Shown piece by piece: positions 44,726 to 53,263 of a DNA stretch of 64,000 bases (its first letter is position 1; each line of letters starts with the position of its first letter). Position numbers and translations under genes: made by a program. The notes below the pieces were generated by a model. It had not been told where the DNA came from. It did not search any database and was given only the letters and a program-made list of their open reading frames with translations. The stretch is from an uncultured Acetatifactor sp. (GTDB taxonomy: Bacteria; Bacillota; Clostridia; Lachnospirales; Lachnospiraceae), in the NCBI GenBank assembly GCA_910577665.1, contig CAJTOJ010000020.1:1-64000 (forward strand), written 5' to 3'.

Positions 44726-46486
44726 TCACGAAACAGCATTTCCATTTGCTGCAAAATGCTTGATTTCCTGTTCCAGCACCCCGCTTACCTCCTGGCATAC
44801 ATTTACAGCGTTTTGGACCTCGTTCATCTTATCCACCAGGCTGGCCGCATTCTCAGCGGATACATCCATGGCGGCAGAACCTTCCCCCACAGCATTTGTA
44901 ATAAACCCAACCGAATCGATCATATTTCCCATGCTGTCATTCAGTCCTTTCGAACTGTTGGAAAAATTCTGAAGTATAGAGTAGAATTCCTCCATGTTAT
45001 GCACATACTCATCCATGGCTTCCACAAACTGGTCATAATCCTTTAATACATTGTTATTGATATATTCCAGGACCTCCGAAGTATTCTCTGCCAGATCCCG
45101 GACCGTTTCAATGACTTCCTGGTTGATGTGCTGGATATTCTTGGCTGTTTTCTGACTTGTCTCAGCAAGGGAATTGATCTCACTTGCCACCACAGCAAAC
45201 CCCCGTCCTGCCTCCCCGGCCCTGGCGGCTTCAATAGAGGCATTCAATGACAGCAAGGTGGTCTCATTTGCAATATTCAGAATGGTCTCTGACAAAGTGT
45301 TGATTCTGGATACTTTCTCACTGTTCTGGATAGAACGGTTTAACAATGCCGTGATCTCTCCCACCTTCTTTACCGTAATGCTCTTGACCTCCATCACATG
45401 GTCTTTCATTGCCCTGGCATCATCAGAGACCTTCACCGCTTTCTCAGATCCGTGATTAGCCTCATTCCAGAGGACATCTACCTGGGCTTTGACTTCCCCG
45501 ATGGTGTTCTGGATCCCACCTGTGGTATCAGAGACCACTTCCATATTGGCAGACAGCTCTTCCAGGGCAGCAGAAGACTCCGTAATATTCATGTTTGCGG
45601 TGCTGACCATAGTGACGATCTGTCCGTTGGATCTGGATATAGCCTGTGTGCTTTCTGATACTTTATGGATGATATTCTGCAGCGTCTCCAGAAAATCATT
45701 CATGCCTCCCACCAGGATAGAGAGCTCGCTTCTCGTGCGGGTGGTAATCCGCGCCTTCAGATCCCCCTTGTTTGCATTGATGTCCTCAATCATCAAATGC
45801 AGTTCCCGGGATGATTTTTTGATGGGCCGGATTACATTGTACTGGAACAGTATCTGATTGATGCCAATGATTACAAAAATGGCAACCGCCCCCAGTATAC
45901 TTGTGTTGATCGTACGGCTGTACATGACCTGTTGCTCCTTACGGATAGAAGCGATAGCCTGTTCAAAATATGCATTGGCAAGCTCCAGGTTGCTGTCGAA
46001 TTTCTCATCTTCCTGCTCCAGGGCATCAATCTGCCCAATGACTTCCTCTGTGCTTTTTCCCTCCGAGGACAGCAGTACACTCCTCGCATTCTTTGTGTAT
46101 GCCGTCAGACCCGCCTGCATATCTGCAATGTCTACATCCCCGTTTCCTTCCAGATAAGTCTCCAGCTGTATAATATCCTGGGACAGCTGGTTGTAACGCT
46201 TATCTATGTTTTCCAGCAGATGTTCCCTCTCCTCCACTTCCCCGGTAGCCAGATATGCATAAATATATCTCTGGATCTTCTCATAATCCTTTTTCATATC
46301 TCCCCGGAGCACCATGGCGGACAAATATGTATCACTGATTTTATTATATTGCTCTATCGTATTCCGGAAATTGTTGATACTGGTTCCAAAATAAATGCCG
46401 AACACCACCATCAATACCAGGTTCATAAGAATCAGCTGTGTAGTAATACGGCTCCAGAATGATACTTTGGGCATATTTTTGTTCAT
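44726..46486 (-). CDS. methyl-accepting chemotaxis protein
   Basis: The 586 residues have an N-terminal span (ITTQLILMNLVLMVVFGIYFG), a four-helix extracellular sensor of about 150 residues, a second span (INTSILGAVAIFVIIGINQIL), a HAMP region (NVIRPIKKSSRELHLMIEDI) and the signalling hairpin. Its tip is IANETTLLSLNASIEAARAGEAGRGFAVVASEI. This is the site that docks CheA/CheW. Start 46486 (MNKNMPK) or 46504 (MEEHGE) are both possible; GGAGGAG lies between them. A consensus promoter precedes it. No flagellar or other chemotaxis genes are nearby. Confidence 0.93.
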   Translation of the reverse strand: MNKNMPKVSFWSRITTQLILMNLVLMVVFGIYFGTSINNFRNTIEQYNKISDTYLSAMVLRGDMKKDYEKIQRYIYAYLATGEVEEREHLLENIDKRYNQLSQDIIQLETYLEGNGDVDIADMQAGLTAYTKNARSVLLSSEGKSTEEVIGQIDALEQEDEKFDSNLELANAYFEQAIASIRKEQQVMYSRTINTSILGAVAIFVIIGINQILFQYNVIRPIKKSSRELHLMIEDINANKGDLKARITTRTRSELSILVGGMNDFLETLQNIIHKVSESTQAISRSNGQIVTMVSTANMNITESSAALEELSANMEVVSDTTGGIQNTIGEVKAQVDVLWNEANHGSEKAVKVSDDARAMKDHVMEVKSITVKKVGEITALLNRSIQNSEKVSRINTLSETILNIANETTLLSLNASIEAARAGEAGRGFAVVASEINSLAETSQKTAKNIQHINQEVIETVRDLAENTSEVLEYINNNVLKDYDQFVEAMDEYVHNMEEFYSILQNFSNSSKGLNDSMGNMIDSVGFITNAVGEGSAAMDVSAENAASLVDKMNEVQNAVNVCQEVSGVLEQEIKHFAANGNAVS

Positions 46487-46601
46487 TTCTCCATGCTCCT
46501 CCATCGATGTGATTCTTCTTTGCGGACCCCCGGATCCGGCTTCACCCCTCTTGCCCCACAGACATGCCAATATGATGTGGCACTTCTATAACGCATGGAT
46601 C

Positions 46602-46630
46602 ATTATATACTATGTCTGTTATAAAGTCAA
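46602..46630 (-). promoter_or_regulatory. promoter of the chemoreceptor gene
   Basis: TTGACT (46630-46625), 17 bp, TATAAT (46607-46602); start codon about 110 bp downstream. Confidence 0.85.
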
Positions 46631-46724
46631 ATATGTAGTCACCTGTCTTCCCGCAGCCATAACCTGCGAAAAGTATAGTGACAGCGCTCACAGCCGCCGG
46701 AAAATGAACCTATCCCTTTCCAGA

Positions 46725-48896
46725 TCATAGTCCCGCCAGCTCACCGAACCGCAGTACCAGCTCTTCTGGCAGACTTCCCTTCTGTAGATATACAGAACAG
46801 CTTTTGCCATCCTTCCCCTCAAGGCGGAGCCGTATGCCATTCCTCCAGAACACATTGGACCTGCCAGATTCATAACTGACCAGCCCAAGGAGGGTGCGGA
46901 TGGCGGCGGGGTCTGTAACCCTCAGACACAGCTCCTCCTCTTCCAGTTCCAGTCCCTCCTGGGCTTCTGCCTCTTTTGTCCCTGTGCCAGAGGGCTTCTC
47001 CTGGGCCAGGGCTACCCCATAGACCTGTCTGGCCAGTGTCACCAGCTCCTCCCTGGTCCAGCTTGTGTCTGGCGGATAATGTCCCAGAGACAGTTCGATC
47101 TCCTCCACATCCGCCGGATCCAGATCTGCCGTCCACTCCCCCAGTCCTGCCGCTTCCAGGGCTTCTATGGTACGGCTCATACCTTCATAGACCGGACAGT
47201 TATAACGATATCTTCCATCTGGATAGGGTAGATCCATTTCCAGCAGTATCCGGCCCCCATCCCCTATCAGTATCTTAGGATGTTCCAGACAGTCATAGTT
47301 ATAAGCTTCCAGGATATCATGTATTACTTCTCGCTCTTCCTTTACCATCTTGCTTCTCTGTCCTTTGACCAGAATCAGCTTTCCAAGCGGTTCTTCCTCT
47401 TCTATGTCCTCTATGTCAAACAGATAATTCTGTTCCAGATAGGTCTCGCTACAGACAAGAGGAGCCAGCACCTGACTGTCGGCGCTGGTAGCCTCGTATT
47501 CCCGGTAATAGCTCCTGCCGTTTTTCAAAGTGACCCTGACCATAATCTTGTCCCTGTTTCCCTGTACTGGTTTTGCTCCGGGCATATACCTGTCCGTCAT
47601 CCGTTCCAGAAAAGCATAGGCCGTCTGTGCATCCTCATACTGCATCCTCCTCAAGGATTCTTCTATGCGGCTGTACTCATGTCTGTCCGTCCGGTTGCAC
47701 AGGTCCGGATCGTAGATGGCTATCTGGGCGATGTCCTCCTGATCCGGCAGATATGTGTCATACCCCAGCCAGTCAAAGCAAAAGGCAACATCCAGCAGAA
47801 GCACTGCCATCACTATCCCTGTCATCTGTGCCCAGTGGGCCAGGAATGCCTTGAACTCCATGGAAAATATCATGTCCAGCACCCCCAGCGCCAGTACGGC
47901 GAAAAGCACTGCCCCAAATATCCCCCAGCCCACGGCCTGGTAATCATCCACCAGCAGCACGAACAGAAGCCATCCTCCCATTCCGGCTATGGCTCCCGCC
48001 AGGATCCGCATAAGGACAGACAGTCCCTTGTTCCGGACACCCTGTTCCGCCAGTTCCGAAGGCCGTCTCTGATAGAGGAAGAACGCACATCCTCCCAGAG
48101 CTGCTGCTATCAGAATCTGATGCACCAGGCAGTTGATAACCCCCAGCATGGATTCCCAGGGCCGGTCCGCTGCCCTGGCCAGCAGATAGATGGATCCCAC
48201 AAGGGGAGATGCATAGGCTGCCGGTATGGCTTCCCCTGCCTCATAAAAGGTATCCAGATACAATACGGCAAAACCAAGTCCCAGCCCATAGATGCAGATT
48301 ACTCCTGTTCCCAGAAGCAGCATACATGTAATGGCATTCAGCATATTACCACTGATCATCACAGCCACCAGCACCAGGTGATACACCAGCAGAAATGTCA
48401 CTGTAAGGACACATATGACGATACCTGTCTCCTTTGCCACAGCAAAGGCCCCTCCTGCCCCCATCAGGTCATAAGCTGTAACCCCAGCCATGCCCCCGGT
48501 GAACAGCACGCTCAGAAGCATGGGCACAAACCAGATCAGAAAGCCGTCCAGCCAGCATACCCCGTACAAAGTACGCCGCTTAACGGGCAGGCTGTGCCAG
48601 GTATCCACATGCCGCTTGCGGAAAGCATACCGGAAACCGAAAATCCCAGTGATCATGGCCCCCAGAATGGCAAGTATACCCCCTGCCACAGTCACATAGC
48701 CCTTCACAAATGCCGCCATATATATCACAATCGCTTCGGCTTCCTTCGGGTAAACATAGTTATCCAGATTACTCCTGACAATCAGGAAGGGTACAAACAG
48801 GATCAGAAAATGTCCCAGCACAGACAATGACAACATCCAGAGCCGGTGCCGCATTTCCTCTGCCATTGCCTTAAGAAATAAGTGCTTTGACGTCAT
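46725..48896 (-). CDS. ABC transporter permease with large soluble domain
   Basis: The 723 residues begin MTSKHLFLKAMAEEMRHRLW. About ten spans follow (first LSVLGHFLILFVPFLIV, later WGIFGAVLFAVLALGVLDMIF) to near residue 380, then about 340 residues of acidic soluble domain. A Tyr/Asp-rich region with KRRTLYGVCWLDGFLIWFVPM is typical of ABC-2 permeases from YtrA-type operons. GGAGGTG eight bases upstream fixes the start; it overlaps the ATPase gene by 26 bp, so the two are translationally coupled. Likely role: envelope-stress or peptide export. Confidence 0.8.
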   Translation of the reverse strand: MTSKHLFLKAMAEEMRHRLWMLSLSVLGHFLILFVPFLIVRSNLDNYVYPKEAEAIVIYMAAFVKGYVTVAGGILAILGAMITGIFGFRYAFRKRHVDTWHSLPVKRRTLYGVCWLDGFLIWFVPMLLSVLFTGGMAGVTAYDLMGAGGAFAVAKETGIVICVLTVTFLLVYHLVLVAVMISGNMLNAITCMLLLGTGVICIYGLGLGFAVLYLDTFYEAGEAIPAAYASPLVGSIYLLARAADRPWESMLGVINCLVHQILIAAALGGCAFFLYQRRPSELAEQGVRNKGLSVLMRILAGAIAGMGGWLLFVLLVDDYQAVGWGIFGAVLFAVLALGVLDMIFSMEFKAFLAHWAQMTGIVMAVLLLDVAFCFDWLGYDTYLPDQEDIAQIAIYDPDLCNRTDRHEYSRIEESLRRMQYEDAQTAYAFLERMTDRYMPGAKPVQGNRDKIMVRVTLKNGRSYYREYEATSADSQVLAPLVCSETYLEQNYLFDIEDIEEEEPLGKLILVKGQRSKMVKEEREVIHDILEAYNYDCLEHPKILIGDGGRILLEMDLPYPDGRYRYNCPVYEGMSRTIEALEAAGLGEWTADLDPADVEEIELSLGHYPPDTSWTREELVTLARQVYGVALAQEKPSGTGTKEAEAQEGLELEEEELCLRVTDPAAIRTLLGLVSYESGRSNVFWRNGIRLRLEGKDGKSCSVYLQKGSLPEELVLRFGELAGL

Positions 48897-49773
48897 AGCC
48901 CTTCACCTCCGTTTCGCTGATAAAGATCTCCTCCAGGGACAAGGGCAGCAGTTCATAAAAGAACGGGGACACCTTCTCCAGAAAGGCCTCCACTTCCTCC
49001 CGCCTGCCCCGCACAGTAAAGGTATAGAGAGCCCCCCTGTTTTCCATGGCCAGGATATCCATCCCCTCCCGCAACTGTTCCAGGGTGGTTTTCACCTTGA
49101 TGACACACTGTATCTTGTGGATATTCACCTTCATCTCTTCCAGATCCTTCTCAAACAGGATTCCGCCTCTGTGCAGCATTCCTACATGCTCACAGATGTC
49201 CTCCAGCTCCCGCAGGTTATGGGAGGCGATGACAGGAGTCAGTCCCCTCTCCCCCATCTCCCGGACGAAAATTGCCTTCACTGCCTGACGCATCACCGGA
49301 TCCAGCCCGTCAAAAGTCTCATCACAGAGCAAGTATTTTGTTCCCGCACACACTCCGCAGAGCACAGACAACTGCTTCTTCATTCCCTTGGAGAAGGTAT
49401 TGTTCTTCCGGCGGATATCCAGACCGAATCTCTCCATCAGCACTCGCCATTTCGCCTGGTCAAAACCAGGATAATAGGTACTGTACAGCCTGCACATATC
49501 CCTGGGCGTACCACTCTTGAAGAAATACTGGTCATCCGACAGGTAGAAGATATTTCCCTTGGCTACAGGATTGTCGTAGACTTCCTCCCCATCCACCAGG
49601 ACATTGCCCTTATCCGGCTTGAGCACACCGCTCATAAGCCGCATCAAAGTGGACTTTCCCGCCCCGTTGGTGCCAATCAGGCCGTATACATGTCCTTCCT
49701 CAATGGAGGCTGTCACCTGGTCAATGGCTTTTACTTTGTCAAACGATTTACTCACATTCCGGAACTCTATCAT
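48871..49773 (-). CDS. ABC transporter ATP-binding protein (YtrB-like)
   Basis: The 300 residues have Walker A GTNGAGKSTLMR, signature FSKGMKKQLSVLCG, Walker B YLLCDETFDGLDPV and H-loop VIASHNL. The C-terminal 90 residues are the usual regulatory extension. GGGGAGG six bases before ATG 49773 shows that translation starts at MIEFRNVSKSF rather than at 49797. It overlaps the GntR gene by 26 bp and the permease by 26 bp: a tight three-gene operon. Confidence 0.93.
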   Translation of the reverse strand: MIEFRNVSKSFDKVKAIDQVTASIEEGHVYGLIGTNGAGKSTLMRLMSGVLKPDKGNVLVDGEEVYDNPVAKGNIFYLSDDQYFFKSGTPRDMCRLYSTYYPGFDQAKWRVLMERFGLDIRRKNNTFSKGMKKQLSVLCGVCAGTKYLLCDETFDGLDPVMRQAVKAIFVREMGERGLTPVIASHNLRELEDICEHVGMLHRGGILFEKDLEEMKVNIHKIQCVIKVKTTLEQLREGMDILAMENRGALYTFTVRGRREEVEAFLEKVSPFFYELLPLSLEEIFISETEVKGYDVKALIS

Positions 49774-50140
49774 CCTTTTCCTCCCCATATATTTCATCCA
49801 GCTTCCTAAGCAGCACCTCCTGGCCGATCCCTACCTCCTTAGCCTTGGCCGTAGCCTCCTGCCAGGCCAGCAGTGCTTTGTCCTGCCTGCCCTCCCGCCA
49901 CTCATTATCCGCTGTCACAAAGGTGCCCCGGCCAGACACAGTGTACAGATAACCATCCTGCTCCAGCTGGGCATAGGCCCTCTGTACCGTGTTGGGATTC
50001 ACGGACAACTCTATAGCCAGGCTGCGCACACTGGGCATCCGGGTCAGAGGTTCTAAGCCGCCGTTTGCGATCAGTTGTTCCAGCTTTTCCACCATCTGTT
50101 CATAGATGGGACGTTTATCCCGAAAATCTAACAATATCAC
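49748..50140 (-). CDS. GntR regulator of the YtrA subfamily
   Basis: The roughly 130 residues carry an N-terminal winged helix: DKRPIYEQMVEKLEQLIANGG, MPSVRSLAIELSVNPNTVQRAYAQLEQDG, VSGRGTFV. A short C-terminal helical tail follows, as in YtrA proteins that repress their own ABC operon. GTG 50140 with AAAGGAT upstream is preferred over 50194, whose first 18 residues are not family-like. A perfect palindrome at 50215-50239 is the likely operator. Confidence 0.9.
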   Translation of the reverse strand: MILLDFRDKRPIYEQMVEKLEQLIANGGLEPLTRMPSVRSLAIELSVNPNTVQRAYAQLEQDGYLYTVSGRGTFVTADNEWREGRQDKALLAWQEATAKAKEVGIGQEVLLRKLDEIYGEEKDDRVPECE

Positions 50141-50214
50141 AGCATTATCCTTTCTATTCTGATTTTTGTGTGTTCCATCCAGACTCTCATGCAACTTTAT
50201 GGTAATTATTATGT

Positions 50215-50239
50215 AGCGTATTAAGACTCTTAATACGCT
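50215..50239. promoter_or_regulatory. palindromic operator for the YtrA-type repressor
   Basis: AGCGTATTAAG, ACT, CTTAATACGCT: 11-bp exact arms. It equals AGCGTA-13 bp-TACGCT, the same geometry as the AGTGTA-13 bp-TACACT site I recall for B. subtilis YtrA. It is 75 bp upstream of the GntR gene. Confidence 0.8.
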
Positions 50240-50299
50240 TATACTGCAATTTCAGCATTTTGTCAAGAACGGCTGTTAGAAAACCATTATGGAAAATCC

Positions 50300-50328
50300 T
50301 TGCTTTTACTTCTGCCTTGTCTTAAAAT
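50300..50328 (+). promoter_or_regulatory. promoter of the FecR-DUF3160 gene
   Basis: TTGCTT (50300-50305), 17 bp, TAAAAT (50323-50328), 56 bp before the ATG at 50385. Confidence 0.6.
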
Positions 50329-50384
50329 AATCCTGTATCAGATACACGCAACAACCATTTTAAAAAGGGAGGGGAATCCAATTC

Positions 50385-53099
50385 ATGAAGAAAAAATATA
50401 CCCATCTTGCAGCCGCCCTGCTGACACTTGCGGCTGTATCCCTGCTCACTGCCTGTAGCTTAAAGGCCACCACCATGAACCTGGCCAGGTCAGAGGGTAC
50501 TGTGGGCATTCTGGACGCGTCCCAGAAAAGCGTAGAGCCGGTTGAAGACCTGAAGCTCTACAGCGGCTACCAGATGTCAACCCAGCAGCAAAGTTATGCC
50601 TGGATCAATCTGGATCAGGTGAAGCTGGCCAAGATGGATCAGATCAGCGATGTGGAGATCCAGAAGGAAGGGAGGGACCTGACACTTCTGTTGAATGCCG
50701 GCAGCCTGTATTTTAATGTGTCCGAACCCCTGGAGGAAGACGAGACCATGAGTATCCGCTCCTCCAGCATGGCGGTGGGCATCCGCGGTACCAGCGGCTG
50801 GGTAGATGTGCCGACCCCGGACCGGATGCTGGTCCATATCCTGGAGGGCACCGTACAATGCCTGGTGGCAGATCCTGAGAGCGGCCAGTCCCAGAGTGCA
50901 TCCGTCTCCGCCGGGCAGACCGCGGTGATGACCCTGTCCGGGGGCCAGGTGAGCCTTACCGTGTCCCAGTTCCGGGAATCTGACATTCCTCCCTTTGTGA
51001 AAGGGGAGCTGACCGAGGAAGACCTGCTGGCTTTCCGGCCCAATTTCGCGCCGGACGGCAGTGACCGCCCTATGTTGATCCCCACCAATGCAACCTACAC
51101 GGAGACTTCTGTGGAGGCCAGTGTAGGAACCTATACCGTAGAGCCTGACCTAAGCAATATTGACAACCTGTGGCAGGTATATATGGAGGAAGGCCAGGCC
51201 CAGAAATTTGCCAGCAATGGCTTCGTGGTTGCCGGCAGTGCTGGCAGTGAGTTCTTCAATATCTATGAGTCCAACCGGTATGCCCAGATCCCCAGCTTCG
51301 TGACCGTAGACTCCCTGATGCACACCTATCACCTGTACTTTGCCCATCTTCTGAAAAATATAGAACGGGACTATCTGGTAGACAAGCTCTCACAGCTGAG
51401 CCATCAGATGCTGGAATCCAGCATCCTGCAGTACAGCCAGTTACAGGGTAGCGAATGGGAGTCTGCTGCCCAGCGCAATGTTGCTTATTTTACTGTGGGA
51501 GCAAGGCTTCTGGACGACACTGTGGCAGTGAACGACTACGTGTCGGATGTGGTATGGCAGGAGATCGAGAAAATCGGCGCCGCCCAGGGAATTCAGGACT
51601 GTGCCATCACCGGGAAGTTTGAGGATTATTCCCAGTATATTCCCCGTGGCTACTATGAAGGGGATCCCAGGCTGGAACAGTATTTCCGGGCTATGATGTG
51701 GTATGGAAGGATCCATTTCATCCAGGATGAAGAAGACCTGGACCGGAGTGCCCTGCTGATTACCCAGGCCCTCTATGACAACCCGGACAGCCTAGCCCTT
51801 TGGGAGGCCATCTATGCCGTGACCTCTTTCTTCGCAGGAGCCAGCGATGATGCCGGTGTATGCGAGTACATTGGCGCTATCCGGTCCGCCTACGGGGAAG
51901 AACTCTCCGTCCAGGGACTGGTGGGTGCAGCAGATGCCTTCCAGGACTATCACACCCAGACTGCCACCTTACGCATACCCCAGATCAATTCCCTGCCCGT
52001 GTGGGAAGGTGAAGAGACGGTGATCCCCGGCTTCCGCTTTATGGGACAGCGTTTTTCCATTGATGCCGCCATCATGCAACGTCTGGTCTACAGCAATGTA
52101 GGTTCCAACAGTGCAGGGGAAAACCGAATGCTCCCTGATGTGCTGGATGTGCCCGCCGCTCTGGGCAGTGATACAGCCCTAAGCATCCTGGAAGCAAATG
52201 GCACTACCGGATATTCCGGATATTCTGAGAACATGAGCCGTCTTAGACAGGATATGGCAATGGAAAATGGTACCCTCTGGTCAGCCAGCCTCTATGCCAA
52301 CTGGCTGAATACCTTAAGACCACTGCTTACTGTAAAAGGCGAGGGCTATCCTCCTTTTATGCAGAATGAAGAGTGGATGAAGAAAAATCTGGAATGTTTC
52401 GCAGGCAGTTTTACAGAACTGAAGCATGACACTGTACTCTACTCCAAGCAGGTGATGGCAGAGATGGGCGGCGGGGAAGACGACCATCCGGAACCAGACG
52501 ACCGCGGATATGTGGAACCGGAACCCCTGGTCTATGAACGCTTCCTGCGCCTTGCTGACCTGACCGCCCAGGGACTTGCCCAGTATGGGATGCTCTCCGA
52601 GACCGACAAGGAGAATCTCTCCAGGCTCTCCTACCTGGCCAGCCAGCTCCTGGTGATCTCCCAGAAAGAGCTCCGGGAAGAGTCCCTTACCGCAGAAGAA
52701 TTCGAACTGATCAAGACCTATGGCGGCAACCTGGAACATTTCTGGCGTGAAACTGTAAAGGACCAGAGTGACTCCGACTGGCTGAACAGCCAGGAATACC
52801 CGGCTGCTATTGTGGTGGATATTGCCACCGATCCCAATGGACAGGTGCTGGAGGCTGCTACCGGCAATCCTTCTACCATCTTCGTAGCCATACAGGTAGA
52901 AGGCAAAATAAAAATTGCCCGGGGCAGTGTCTTCACCTTCTACCAGTTCCCCTGGCCCATGAGTGACAGGCTCACGGATTCCAAGTGGCGGCAGATGATG
53001 GGGCTGCAGATAGGGGATGATGGCTATTATAATTATGACCGGCCGGTGAGCCAGCCAGAATGGACGGATAGCTACCGGTACCGGTTCAACTGGCAGTAG
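50385..53099 (+). CDS. FecR-DUF3160 lipoprotein
   Basis: The 904 residues start MKKKYTHLAAALLTLAAVSLL with lipobox LLTACS. Residues 28-190 form a FecR domain (LKLYSGYQMSTQQQSYAWINL, SMAVGIRGTSGWVDV) close to that of the lipoprotein at 33168. From about residue 240 the rest is DUF3160-like: PSFVTVDSLMHTYHLYFAHLL, RNVAYFTVGARLLDD, YIPRGYYEGDPRLEQYFRAMMW and VVDIATDPNGQVLEAATGNPS. DUF3160 proteins are large secreted helical proteins of unknown function. AGGGAGG lies 12 bases before the ATG. The CapA-like gene follows by 164 bp on the same strand. Confidence 0.85.
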   Translation: MKKKYTHLAAALLTLAAVSLLTACSLKATTMNLARSEGTVGILDASQKSVEPVEDLKLYSGYQMSTQQQSYAWINLDQVKLAKMDQISDVEIQKEGRDLTLLLNAGSLYFNVSEPLEEDETMSIRSSSMAVGIRGTSGWVDVPTPDRMLVHILEGTVQCLVADPESGQSQSASVSAGQTAVMTLSGGQVSLTVSQFRESDIPPFVKGELTEEDLLAFRPNFAPDGSDRPMLIPTNATYTETSVEASVGTYTVEPDLSNIDNLWQVYMEEGQAQKFASNGFVVAGSAGSEFFNIYESNRYAQIPSFVTVDSLMHTYHLYFAHLLKNIERDYLVDKLSQLSHQMLESSILQYSQLQGSEWESAAQRNVAYFTVGARLLDDTVAVNDYVSDVVWQEIEKIGAAQGIQDCAITGKFEDYSQYIPRGYYEGDPRLEQYFRAMMWYGRIHFIQDEEDLDRSALLITQALYDNPDSLALWEAIYAVTSFFAGASDDAGVCEYIGAIRSAYGEELSVQGLVGAADAFQDYHTQTATLRIPQINSLPVWEGEETVIPGFRFMGQRFSIDAAIMQRLVYSNVGSNSAGENRMLPDVLDVPAALGSDTALSILEANGTTGYSGYSENMSRLRQDMAMENGTLWSASLYANWLNTLRPLLTVKGEGYPPFMQNEEWMKKNLECFAGSFTELKHDTVLYSKQVMAEMGGGEDDHPEPDDRGYVEPEPLVYERFLRLADLTAQGLAQYGMLSETDKENLSRLSYLASQLLVISQKELREESLTAEEFELIKTYGGNLEHFWRETVKDQSDSDWLNSQEYPAAIVVDIATDPNGQVLEAATGNPSTIFVAIQVEGKIKIARGSVFTFYQFPWPMSDRLTDSKWRQMMGLQIGDDGYYNYDRPVSQPEWTDSYRYRFNWQ

Positions 53100-53148
53100 A
53101 AGGCTGGGCGCGCATACCAGTCAATCGTTGCTCTTTGATGACAGATCG

Positions 53149-53190
53149 CATGTCTGGCATAGAAAGCTTACTTTCCTACTTCCAGACATG
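53149..53190. terminator. inverted repeat after the FecR-DUF3160 gene
   Basis: CATGTCTGG (53149-53157) and CCAGACATG (53182-53190) pair exactly around 24 nt that can also fold (GAAAG/CTTTC). No T run follows; possible terminator or attenuator before the CapA gene. Confidence 0.45.
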
Positions 53191-53263
53191 CCGCCAGGCC
53201 TGAACACCAGACCCCCATGGGATCGGCTGCGCCAACATCCATAAAAGGCCGGAAGTTTCATGG

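Noticed and set aside
47280..48830. 516-codon plus-strand frame
   Set aside because: Antisense of the ABC permease, rich in His/Gln/Tyr, no recognisable fold or ribosome site.
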